From assembly GCA_016841645.1 (NCBI GenBank), contig JAENYS010000005.1:1-64000 (forward strand): DNA of 64,000 nucleotides, given 5' to 3'. Numbering within the stretch: position 1 is the stretch's first letter; each line of letters begins with the position of its first letter. Position numbers and translations under genes: made by a program. Positions 1-7,324 of this stretch are shown in pieces. The notes below the pieces were generated by a model. That model was not told where the DNA came from and ran no database searches. It saw only the letters and a list, made by a program, of their open reading frames with translations. The stretch comes from Desulfoscipio geothermicus (GTDB lineage Bacteria > Bacillota > Desulfotomaculia > Desulfotomaculales > Desulfallaceae).

Positions 1-1
1 A

Positions 2-1072
2 ATGTTGATTTCCATGTCCCGGACAGGTGATGGATTTTGCTCCGGAATACTCATAAACATATTTTGTATGCGTGAGTGTTACAGTGCTGATATGTACTGT
101 CGGGCCTTTTACCGCCCAAACGAAGAAAGCTTCCTTGAGGGCCAAATTAGCGGATTTGAATATTTTGATGGAGCCCCTAAGCGAATGATATTTGATAATG
201 CCAAGGTGGCAGTAAAAGAAGGCTTTGGTGTACATGCAAAAGTCCAGGATAGATACCAAGCATTATCAGCCCACTATGCATTCAAATGTGAATTCACTAA
301 TATTGCCGCTGGTCACGAAAAAGGGCTGGTAGAGGGGCTTGTAGGCTGGGTAAGACGAAATATATTAGTACCCATACCAAGAGTAGCCACTATAGACGAG
401 CTAAACGCCGAAATACTACGCAGATGCCTCAAATACCGTGAGCACAAAATAAAAGGCAGAGAACAAACCGTAGGTGAAATGGCGCAGACCGCAAAAGTAA
501 GGATGGCTCAACTGCCCCGTTACAGATTTGACCCCAGCAAGAGCATAACCGCCAGAGTTAACGATTTCTCCACGGTGAGATTTGACTACAATCACTACTC
601 TGTACCGTTAAAATATGCCGGGAAAGAAGTTAGCGTTAAGGGCTATGGCAATGAAGTTGTGATGTTGTATCGTAACACTGAAATAGCCAGGTACCAGCGC
701 TGTTACCAAAGAGGACAAACCCAATACAGGCTTGAGCATTACATAGATCTTATAGACAAACGGCCCCGCAGCGTATTTAACGCAAAACCTGTAAAAAGCA
801 ATATATCAGCTGAATTGCTTGAGATAGGCAAACGTCTATCTGGACCGCGGGAAATGGTGAAGCTTTTACGACTACTTGTTGATTACGGAGAGGACAGACT
901 AATGTCCGCTATAGACTGCATACAAAGCACTGAAATATCTATAGAGAAAATACAAGCACATCTGATACCGGTAAATACGCCAACAAAAATACACTCACGG
1001 ATAGATATAAAAGTTACCAAACCCCAGCTTAATAAATATGACGATCTAATGAGCGGGGGTGCTGCAGTATGA
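2..1072 (+). CDS. istA: IS21 transposase IstA, C-terminal part, 5' end cut by the window
   Basis: This is the DDE transposase of the IS21 family, which joins the element ends to target DNA with help from IstB. The readable protein begins inside the catalytic core. A second catalytic Asp is likely in IFDNAK and the Glu in GLVEGLVGW. The C-terminal beta-rich domain (FSTVRFDYNHYSVPLKYAGK) is typical of the family. The first 20 or so codons of this frame do not resemble the family. Frame 1 at the extreme start reads VDF, as expected around the first catalytic Asp, then hits TGA at 28-30. A frameshift near nt 30-60 is therefore possible, which would make the copy inactive. The stop overlaps the istB start. 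The assignment is firm; intactness is unknown. Confidence 0.8.
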   Translation: MLISMSRTGDGFCSGILINIFCMRECYSADMYCRAFYRPNEESFLEGQISGFEYFDGAPKRMIFDNAKVAVKEGFGVHAKVQDRYQALSAHYAFKCEFTNIAAGHEKGLVEGLVGWVRRNILVPIPRVATIDELNAEILRRCLKYREHKIKGREQTVGEMAQTAKVRMAQLPRYRFDPSKSITARVNDFSTVRFDYNHYSVPLKYAGKEVSVKGYGNEVVMLYRNTEIARYQRCYQRGQTQYRLEHYIDLIDKRPRSVFNAKPVKSNISAELLEIGKRLSGPREMVKLLRLLVDYGEDRLMSAIDCIQSTEISIEKIQAHLIPVNTPTKIHSRIDIKVTKPQLNKYDDLMSGGAAV

Positions 1073-1857
1073 CTGGAGTAAATTCTACCCAGATAAACCC
1101 CGTTAAAGAGACCATAAAACTTTATGCAAAGCAACTCAAAACTCCGACGTTTGCAGGTTATGAAAATGTTGTTAGACAGCTAGAGCCTGGTGACGGATAC
1201 GATAAATTCCTGTGCCGGCTCATGAAACAGGAAATTTCACAGCGACAGGAAGCAGGGCAAAAACGACGGATTAAAAAAGCCGGGTTCCCTGTTATGAAGA
1301 CCCTTGACGAATTTGATTACACCAGGCTCGAACATGTATCAGAATCCTTCATATGGGAGCTTGCCTCTTGTGATTACATTAAAAATAGGCAAAACATTGT
1401 AATGATAGGCAACCCAGGCGCCGGAAAGTCCCATTTGACCATAGGACTAGGCATCAAAGCCTGTTACGCTGGATTTAACGTTAAATTCTATACAACTACA
1501 AACCTGGCCAACGAACTTGCGGAGGCAGTACAGTTCCACCGATTGTCCAAACTGGAAAAAAGCCTAGCCAAAATTGACTTATTGATAATAGATGAGCTTA
1601 GTTACCTAACCTTAAACCGTTACCAATCCGAGATGCTTTTTCAGGTAATATCAGAGCGTTCTGAAAGAGCGAGTATTATTGTAACTACTAATCTTGAGTT
1701 CTCCAGATGGATAGAACTGTTTGAAAACGAGATCATGGTTGCAGCTTTAATTGATAGGGTAACTTTCCGCTCACATATACTAAACATGAATGTCAAGGAG
1801 TCCTACCGTTTAGAACAAACCCTATCAAAAGGAAACGAGGTGGAAGAGATCCTTTAG
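1069..1857 (+). CDS. istB: IS21 helper ATPase IstB
   Basis: IstB is the AAA+ ATPase, related to DnaC, that assists IstA in target selection. The 262-residue length is normal for the family. It has a Walker A motif (GNPGAGKSHLTIGLG) and a Walker B segment (LLIIDELSYL), followed by the sensor region IIVTTNLEFSRW and the conserved end with RSHILNMNVKESYR. The start ATG overlaps the istA stop (ATGA), implying translational coupling. The reading frame is complete, so this gene looks intact even if istA is not. Confidence 0.93.
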   Translation: MTGVNSTQINPVKETIKLYAKQLKTPTFAGYENVVRQLEPGDGYDKFLCRLMKQEISQRQEAGQKRRIKKAGFPVMKTLDEFDYTRLEHVSESFIWELASCDYIKNRQNIVMIGNPGAGKSHLTIGLGIKACYAGFNVKFYTTTNLANELAEAVQFHRLSKLEKSLAKIDLLIIDELSYLTLNRYQSEMLFQVISERSERASIIVTTNLEFSRWIELFENEIMVAALIDRVTFRSHILNMNVKESYRLEQTLSKGNEVEEIL

Positions 1858-2651
1858 AAGATTGATTAGTTATACCACGTCTATACGGGCAGGGTAAAAA
1901 CTAGGGACCGACGTGGTAAAAGCCATATGCAGTTGCAATACCTTCCTGGCCTGCCGGTTTGTTCCCGGGCCAAAAAACAAAGGGGTGAGAATGACAGGTA
2001 ATTAATATACAGCAGCTATACAGCTAAATACCCCATTTGATTCGGGTGAAAAGCAGTGCAGAACCTGACGTCTTGTCGATGACGGGCAATATGCCGGCAA
2101 GTATATGCTTTCCGGTCAGTGGGCCAGGCACCTATATTATCCGGGTGCCCTTATAGAAGGAGAGTGATTTATCGGTAGATACACATAAGAACAGCCTAAC
2201 CGGCTCCCGTCATATTGTAAACAGGTCACGAAACCTGGCAATTGGCGAAGGACCGGGAGGCTATACAGGAACCGTGCACCATTTTTTTAGGTGCCGGTAT
2301 TATGCGGGCATTGCCTACCTGTACCAGCCCGGTAAACCAGCCTGGTCAGGGATGTATTGCAAATGCATATGGCGACATGCATTAATGATTAATCAAAGCA
2401 GCCCACAACCCTGCCCGCTGCTTGGTTAATTTTTTTAGCTTACCCTTACCCCTTATAATAGGCTGTGAACAGTGCCGCCCTGTGGACAACCCTACGGGTT
2501 GACGCACATGGCTTGGATAACGCTTCACGTTAACCACACTGCCCACAGCCACGGCTACTTTAAAATGATCACCACAACCACTAAAACTAAATAGAAATGC
2601 TTATGTTAGGAATCAGCGTGGACATTTTAATCTAAAGCATAATTGTTAGTA
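1858..2651. other. Gene-free, hairpin-rich stretch inside the IS21 element
   Basis: No convincing reading frame was found on either strand over nearly 800 nt. The stretch holds several inverted repeats. A 9-bp perfect one (TACCACGTC at 1873-1881 with GACGTGGTA at 1910-1918) lies just after istB and may act as a terminator-like or processing hairpin. Shorter ones occur around 2127-2149 (GGCACC / GGTGCC) and 2275-2294 (GCACC / GGTGC). A nested three-armed structure occupies 2461-2550 and is listed separately. Whether the region belongs to the IS or is older DNA captured between istB and the right end cannot be decided here. Confidence 0.55.
2461..2550 (+). other. Three-way-junction inverted repeat, possible structured RNA or DNA element
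   Basis: The sequence folds on paper into a closed three-armed structure. The outer stem pairs GGCTGTG (2461-2467) with CACAGCC (2544-2550), then after a 2x2 internal loop CAGTG (2470-2474) with CACTG (2537-2541). Arm one pairs CAACCC (2487-2492) with GGGTTG (2496-2501) around a TAC loop, with outer GTG/CAC pairs. Arm two pairs TGGATAACG (2514-2522) with CGTTAACCA (2528-2536) with one mismatch. The polarity is unknown, because inverted repeats fold on both strands. I recognise no known RNA family. Confidence 0.45.
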
Positions 2652-2755
2652 AGTGGATCAATATTTTCTCAGCGATTTTCCCAAAGTGGCTTACTTTTTT
2701 CCCAGCGTTAGTGGCTCAATATTTTACTGGCGAGTGGCTCACAATTCTCTTGACA
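2652..2755. repeat. Multiple direct repeats of the IS21 right end
   Basis: Four copies of an AGTGGMTYA-type motif start at 2652, 2685, 2710 and 2733, each followed by an AT-rich stretch. Most then show an AGCG or GGCG core. The last copy runs into CTTGACA at 2749-2755. Such repeated end motifs are binding sites for the IS21 transposase. The spacing is uneven (33, 25 and 23 nt). Confidence 0.65.
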
Positions 2756-2763
2756 ATCGCAAT

Positions 2764-3873
2764 TTATCCTGCGGACACGTCAGTACCGACATTAAATTCT
2801 TGAGATATAGCTTTAATAAAGGATTCTGTCACCTGTGGATCAAACTGAGTGCCGGTGCAGCGGCGAATTTCCGCCAGGGCATTTTCATAGGTTGCTCCCT
2901 TGTGGTAAGGACGGTCTGTTGTAATAGCGTCAAATGTGTCGGCAATAGCTATGATACGGGCCACCTGCGGGATTTCCTCACCCTTTAATCCCCTGGGGTA
3001 ACCTGTTCCGTCGTATTTTTCCTGATGGCATAGTGCACCCTCATACAGTTTCTGTGCCAGTTGGGCAGGTTTAACATAGGCTAAAATTCTGGCGCCCAGT
3101 TCCGCATGGCTTTTCATTACTATCCACTCTTCATTGTTCAGGGGTCCCTGCTTAAGTAGAACATTATCCCGAACACCGATTTTACCCACATCGTGAAGCA
3201 GGGCTGCCCGTTCCAGTGCTTCCAAGTCAGCGGAGGAAAATCCCATTTCGGTTGCTGTTAAAACTGCATAACGGCTTACCCTTTCAGAATGACCTGCGGT
3301 ATACGGGTCTCGGGCGTCCAGCGCGGAGGTCAGTATTCGCAGGAGACTATTCATTAATGTACGCTGCCAGATATACATGCGGCTGTTCTCCAACGCAATA
3401 GCAGCCTGACCGGCCAAGGCTAAAGTTATATCCAGGTCCACTCGATTAAAATGTCCCTGGTGTTGTTTATTGAGCAATTGCAAACAGCCGATAACCTTTC
3501 CGCGGCCCCGCAAAGGTATGCAAAGTAGTGACAGGGTTACAAACCCGGTGGAACTATCAAATCGGCTAGCCCAGTGGGGGTCACTTTGCACATCCTCAAC
3601 CAGTTTGGGTTTGTTAGTGGCAACCACCTGACCGGCCAGACCTTCTCCCGGTTTTAGTCGCAGGCCTTTCAAACCATCCGCCCTGGGCCCACGGGCAACA
3701 AGGGGGACAAGGTAACCATCCTCTTCAACTATCCACAAAGTTCCGGCTTCCGCGCTTACCACCTCCATGGCCTTCTCAAGTACCAGGGAAAGTAAGTTTT
3801 CAGATTCCAATTCGGCATTAAGCATACGGCTGATGTCCAGAAGTGCTTGCAGGTGTTCTACGGCTACTTGCAC
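2764..3873 (-). CDS. GAF domain / HD-GYP cyclic-di-GMP phosphodiesterase
   Basis: A probable c-di-GMP hydrolase with a sensor domain. Residues 1-165 form a GAF domain (LCIPLRGRGKVIGCLQLLNK is typical) and 180-350 an HD-GYP domain. The HD pair is H227-D228 in LLHDVGKIGV, and the GYP motif is in YDGTGYPRGLKGEEIP. The usual HHE motif reads H283-Q284-E285, so one expected metal-ligand histidine is Gln; activity may be altered. No membrane segment is visible, so it is probably cytosolic. It stands alone and converges on the IS21 element. A link to the adjacent surface and motility genes is plausible, since c-di-GMP often controls the choice between them, but only by proximity. Confidence 0.88.
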   Translation of the reverse strand: MQVAVEHLQALLDISRMLNAELESENLLSLVLEKAMEVVSAEAGTLWIVEEDGYLVPLVARGPRADGLKGLRLKPGEGLAGQVVATNKPKLVEDVQSDPHWASRFDSSTGFVTLSLLCIPLRGRGKVIGCLQLLNKQHQGHFNRVDLDITLALAGQAAIALENSRMYIWQRTLMNSLLRILTSALDARDPYTAGHSERVSRYAVLTATEMGFSSADLEALERAALLHDVGKIGVRDNVLLKQGPLNNEEWIVMKSHAELGARILAYVKPAQLAQKLYEGALCHQEKYDGTGYPRGLKGEEIPQVARIIAIADTFDAITTDRPYHKGATYENALAEIRRCTGTQFDPQVTESFIKAISQEFNVGTDVSAG

Positions 3874-3973
3874 AATTCGGCCCCCTTGTTATCAAAAATA
3901 TCCTAATTAATTATACAACCACGTGCAAGCTCAAGTAAATTATTCTATGGCTGCTGGTATAATATTATCTAAA

Positions 3974-4000
3974 TTGTACAAGGGAACGACAAAATATAAT
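3974..4000 (+). promoter_or_regulatory. Possible vegetative promoter for the SLH-FecR gene
   Basis: TTGTAC (3974-3979) and TATAAT (3995-4000) are 15 nt apart and lie 80 nt before the GTG start at 4080. The -10 box is perfect, but the spacer is two short of the optimum. Evidence is by eye only. Confidence 0.3.
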
Positions 4001-4079
4001 AATTATTACCACCAGGGGAAGGATTAACCAAAAAATCTCCGAATTTTATTAGCACTATAAATTATTTGGGGGGAGATAA

Positions 4080-6752
4080 GTGGGGGGTAAAAGTAGGTTT
4101 TTTTTGCTATCTTGGTTGGCCTTATTATTTCTGTGTTTAATGACATCCATGGCAGTTGCCGAACCAAATAATGATGGGGTATTAAGTGAAAACCAATTTA
4201 CCGATGTTAACAATAACCCAAATGCTCTATTCATTAACTATTTGTATAATAAGGGGTTAAGCGTGGGGTATCCCGATGGAACCTACAAGCCCCAGAACGG
4301 TTTAACTCGCGCTGAAGCCGCGTCTTTATTGGTTAGGGTGGCAGGACTTAAAACTAATCAAAGTGCATCAAGTTTTAAGGATGTACCACAAAATTACTGG
4401 GCTGCAGGGGCAATTGAAGCTGCAGTAAATGCAGGTTTGGTAAAAGGTTATGACGATGGTACATATAGACCCAATGAAAAATTAAGCAGGGCAGAAGGGG
4501 TCACTTTATTTATTGGTTTATCCAAACAGCCAGATCCAGGAACTCCGTTGCCGTTCTTGCAAGATATATCTCCGAAGCATTGGGCCGCCAGGCCTATTGC
4601 CATAGCCTTGGCAGCGGATATGGTGGGCCTCTCCCAGGATAAGAGGAATTTCTTCCCGCAGTCACCGTTTACCCGGGGAGACCTGGCGCGTTTGGTGGGT
4701 ATTTTAATAACCAGAGATCCGGACCTTTATAAAACAGACTTGACAGGAAAATTGGCTGTAAGCAGTGGAATTGCCATTGTCGCCAGGGCGGATACGCAAA
4801 ACACGTACAGTTCCCAAGCCACAGCCGAGATAAGAACCGGCGATAAGATTGAAACCGGCCGGGGTTGTACCGCTGAATTGCTGTTTCCTGATGGCTCTGC
4901 TATTTTGCTGGATGAGAATACCAGTCTGGTGGTAAAGGAATCCCGCGGGCGTTCCTATGTTCAACCCAACGGGTTGCCGGGGGTGGAAGTGGACTGGCTG
5001 TTATTGGATTTGAAAGTAGGTACAATTATAGGTGCACTGGCCACCGATTATGAAAAATCCGGTATGCAGAACAATGGAACCCGTGATATTGTTGCCGGGG
5101 CTGCCCAAAATAAATATCCCCTGGTGGCGGCTAGTGATGAAGATACTGTTAAGGGTGTAATTACCGATGCATTATTGGCCGAGAATGACCAGCAAGACCT
5201 GCCATGGTGGCAAACTTCCCAGAACAGCAGGGTCCGGGTGCAGGTTGATATGCCCTGGGGAGTTGCGGCCGTTCGGGGAACCAACTGGCAAAACATTGTA
5301 TACCGAAATGGGCGTTCAGTAACTGCGGTTTTAACGGGTTTTGTGCATCAAACCGCGGGGAATCGTACCGTGACAATTGCTCCCGATCAGCAGTCAGAAA
5401 TTACACAAGCACAAGCCGCTCCAACCGCAACGGCCAGAACCGGTGAGCAAATTAGGCAAAGCTGGGTGCGGCATGCCCAATGGCTGATAGACCGGGCCTA
5501 TGAAATTGAACAAAGACTGGAGAGACAATTGCCGCCTACTGCACCGGCGATAGCTGAACCAGCGCAGCAGCAACAAACACAGCAGCAATTGGTATCAGTC
5601 GAGGCCGTGTATAATGCGCTGGTGCAGGCTAACGGCGGCAAAGGGTTAGATAATGTAACTTTACCACCAACATTTGAGCCACAATCATCATCGACCACTA
5701 CCACGCTGACTACTTCGGGTGGCGGCACCGGTGGCAAAAAGTCCATAATAACAGAGGTTTTTATCTTGGATGACGTAACCGTGGAAAAGGGCACCTCCCT
5801 TAATGCAATAGGTTTGTCCACCAGCGTTCAAGTTAAACTAAGCAACGGTTCAACTAGGTATGTAGATGTAAACTGGGACAGCGGCACACCGTCATATAAC
5901 AGCAATAAAACCGGCACCTACCAATTTACCGGTACCTTAACCATGCCAAGTGGTATAACAAACCCGGAGAACTTAACAGCAACAGTTACGGTAATAATAA
6001 CAGAAACAATAGCACAGCCCACAATAAAATCTGTAGACACCATAAGCGACATCCAAATAGAAAAAAGCGAAACACTAGAATTACCCGCAAGCGTCATCGT
6101 AGAACTGAGCGACAACAGCACAATATCCGTCACCGTAAACTGGGACAGCGGCACACCGTCATATAACAGCAATAAAACCGGCACCTACCAATTTACCGGT
6201 ACCTTAACCATGCCAAGTGGTATAACAAACCCGGAGAACTTAACAGCTAGCATTTCAGTTATTGTTTATGCTGAGACTGGGCTCACTGTAAAGTTTGCCG
6301 TAGCTGTAAGTGATACCAAGGTAAAAGTAACTTTTACGGATAATGTGGAAAAAACATACACACTGGGTCAACCGCTTCAGTACGGAATCAATTGGATTAC
6401 CGTGAATTATAACGGCCAACAGTATACAACGTTGGTCATATTTGACCAGGAGACCCCAAATCCCCCTGCATTACCGGCTGCATATTATGGTACGATAACG
6501 GTTAACGGGGGTTCCGAAGTTGCCCCCATTGGCACGACTGTTGAAGCCAGAGTGGGAGGATTTTGCATTGCTTACATTGTTACCTGGGTGGAAAATAAAT
6601 TTGGTACTTCCGACAAGCTTATAGTGCAGGGTATCACGAACGGTACGGTTATTGAATTCTGGGTTAAGTTGCCCGATGCAGCCTCTTTTGTTAAAGGGGG
6701 TTCTTGCGAATTTAAAAGTAGTGATCTTAAAGAATTAGATTTAAGGATTTAA
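4080..6752 (+). CDS. S-layer-homology surface protein with FecR and Ig-like domains
   Basis: An exported wall-bound protein of 890 residues. The GTG start follows a GGGGGAG site by a normal distance. A signal peptide (to about residue 27, ending SMAVA) precedes three SLH domains (about 38-205; TRAE, SRAE and TRGD anchor motifs) that should bind pyruvylated wall polysaccharide. A FecR-type beta domain follows (about 225-440; GDKIETGRGCTAELLFPDGS ... AAVRGTNW), then a Gln-rich linker and two related Ig-like domains (about 555-735) that share a perfect 113-bp DNA repeat, and an unrecognised C-terminus. FecR domains are best known from iron signalling, but they also occur in surface proteins of Firmicutes. 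No signalling partner is next to it. The ligand is unknown. Confidence 0.85.
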   Translation: MGGKSRFFLLSWLALLFLCLMTSMAVAEPNNDGVLSENQFTDVNNNPNALFINYLYNKGLSVGYPDGTYKPQNGLTRAEAASLLVRVAGLKTNQSASSFKDVPQNYWAAGAIEAAVNAGLVKGYDDGTYRPNEKLSRAEGVTLFIGLSKQPDPGTPLPFLQDISPKHWAARPIAIALAADMVGLSQDKRNFFPQSPFTRGDLARLVGILITRDPDLYKTDLTGKLAVSSGIAIVARADTQNTYSSQATAEIRTGDKIETGRGCTAELLFPDGSAILLDENTSLVVKESRGRSYVQPNGLPGVEVDWLLLDLKVGTIIGALATDYEKSGMQNNGTRDIVAGAAQNKYPLVAASDEDTVKGVITDALLAENDQQDLPWWQTSQNSRVRVQVDMPWGVAAVRGTNWQNIVYRNGRSVTAVLTGFVHQTAGNRTVTIAPDQQSEITQAQAAPTATARTGEQIRQSWVRHAQWLIDRAYEIEQRLERQLPPTAPAIAEPAQQQQTQQQLVSVEAVYNALVQANGGKGLDNVTLPPTFEPQSSSTTTTLTTSGGGTGGKKSIITEVFILDDVTVEKGTSLNAIGLSTSVQVKLSNGSTRYVDVNWDSGTPSYNSNKTGTYQFTGTLTMPSGITNPENLTATVTVIITETIAQPTIKSVDTISDIQIEKSETLELPASVIVELSDNSTISVTVNWDSGTPSYNSNKTGTYQFTGTLTMPSGITNPENLTASISVIVYAETGLTVKFAVAVSDTKVKVTFTDNVEKTYTLGQPLQYGINWITVNYNGQQYTTLVIFDQETPNPPALPAAYYGTITVNGGSEVAPIGTTVEARVGGFCIAYIVTWVENKFGTSDKLIVQGITNGTVIEFWVKLPDAASFVKGGSCEFKSSDLKELDLRI
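5868..6247. repeat. Pair of identical 113-bp direct repeats inside the SLH-FecR gene
   Basis: Positions 5868-5980 and 6135-6247 are identical base for base, separated by 154 nt of diverged sequence. Both encode the same 37 residues of an Ig-like domain (VNWDSGTPSYNS onward). Identity at third codon positions points to recent gene conversion or duplication rather than selection on the protein alone. Confidence 0.95.
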
Positions 6753-6871
6753 ACGCTTATAGCAGCCTACCGTATAATAGACTATGTTAGTTATTTAATG
6801 AAAATATGAAGGAAATGCAGCCGTCCTGTCGAAGTAGGAAGCCATATATAAGATAATGGAGGTTTTGTACG

Positions 6872-7321
6872 GTGAGAAATATGAAGACCATAGCTGTGAT
6901 CATATCACTGCTGCTCATGGCGGCGGCAATTGTCGGGTATGCCGGTCTGGCCGTTGCCGACAGCAGTGACCCCGGTTCTTCCAGTGACCCCTTGGTCACC
7001 AAAAGTTTTGTAGAAAAGTATGTGCAGGAATACATTGACAACCTGGGTTCTTTGGGCGGCTCCAGCTCTTTGGAGTGGAGCATTGACGATCTGGAAGCCG
7101 GTCAGGAATTCATCGGTAAGGCCGGTACCGAAATCATCGTGCGCAGCGGCAGAGCGGTAGTAGTGGATCCCAGCGGTGGTGGTATACCCGACCTGACGGA
7201 CGGGAAAAACGTTATGGCCGGTCAGGCGGTGAAAAACAATCACCTGCTTAGCTTGCCCAGATCCGACGGCCGGGGCATCCAGGCACAAAAGCCTACAACC
7301 ATTATGTACCGTGGATTTTAG
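6872..7321 (+). CDS. Small exported protein of unknown function
   Basis: 149 residues. The GTG at 6872 follows GGAGG (6858-6862) at a good distance; an ATG three codons on is an alternative. A signal peptide or N-terminal anchor (MKTIAVIISLLLMAAAIVGY) is followed by a Ser/Asp-rich stretch. After that comes a compact domain rich in Gly (EAGQEFIGKAGTEIIVRSG, then PDLTDGKNVMAGQAV and NHLLSLPRSDGRG). I recall similar Gly-rich exported domains in other clostridial proteins but cannot name a family. It ends 3 nt before the FAD oxidoreductase, so the two are almost certainly cotranscribed and may work together outside the membrane. Confidence 0.7.
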   Translation: MRNMKTIAVIISLLLMAAAIVGYAGLAVADSSDPGSSSDPLVTKSFVEKYVQEYIDNLGSLGGSSSLEWSIDDLEAGQEFIGKAGTEIIVRSGRAVVVDPSGGGIPDLTDGKNVMAGQAVKNNHLLSLPRSDGRGIQAQKPTTIMYRGF

Positions 7322-7324
7322 TTA

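Larger units (their letters stand above)
1..2755 (+). mobile_element. IS21-family insertion sequence, right-hand part (left end outside window)
   Basis: The istA-istB gene pair with an ATGA overlap identifies the IS21 family. The right end is placed near 2755, where four direct copies of an AGTGGCTCA-type motif finish in TTGACA. IS21 elements typically carry several copies of a terminal motif and end in CA. The left end lies before the window, so neither terminal pairing nor a target duplication can be checked. The roughly 800 nt between istB and the right-end repeats carry no gene and are unusually long for this family. The element end is followed after 9 nt by the stop codon of a convergent HD-GYP gene. 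Family assignment is firm; the exact right boundary is an estimate. Confidence 0.8.

Noticed and set aside
1858-2650. Group II intron or riboswitch in the gap after istB
   Set aside because: No domain V-like hairpin, no GUGYG 5' end at a sensible place, no reverse transcriptase gene and no recognisable aptamer core.
2653-2988. Plus-strand frame of 111 codons
   Set aside because: It starts inside the IS21 terminal repeats and runs antisense to the end of the HD-GYP gene; the composition is not protein-like.
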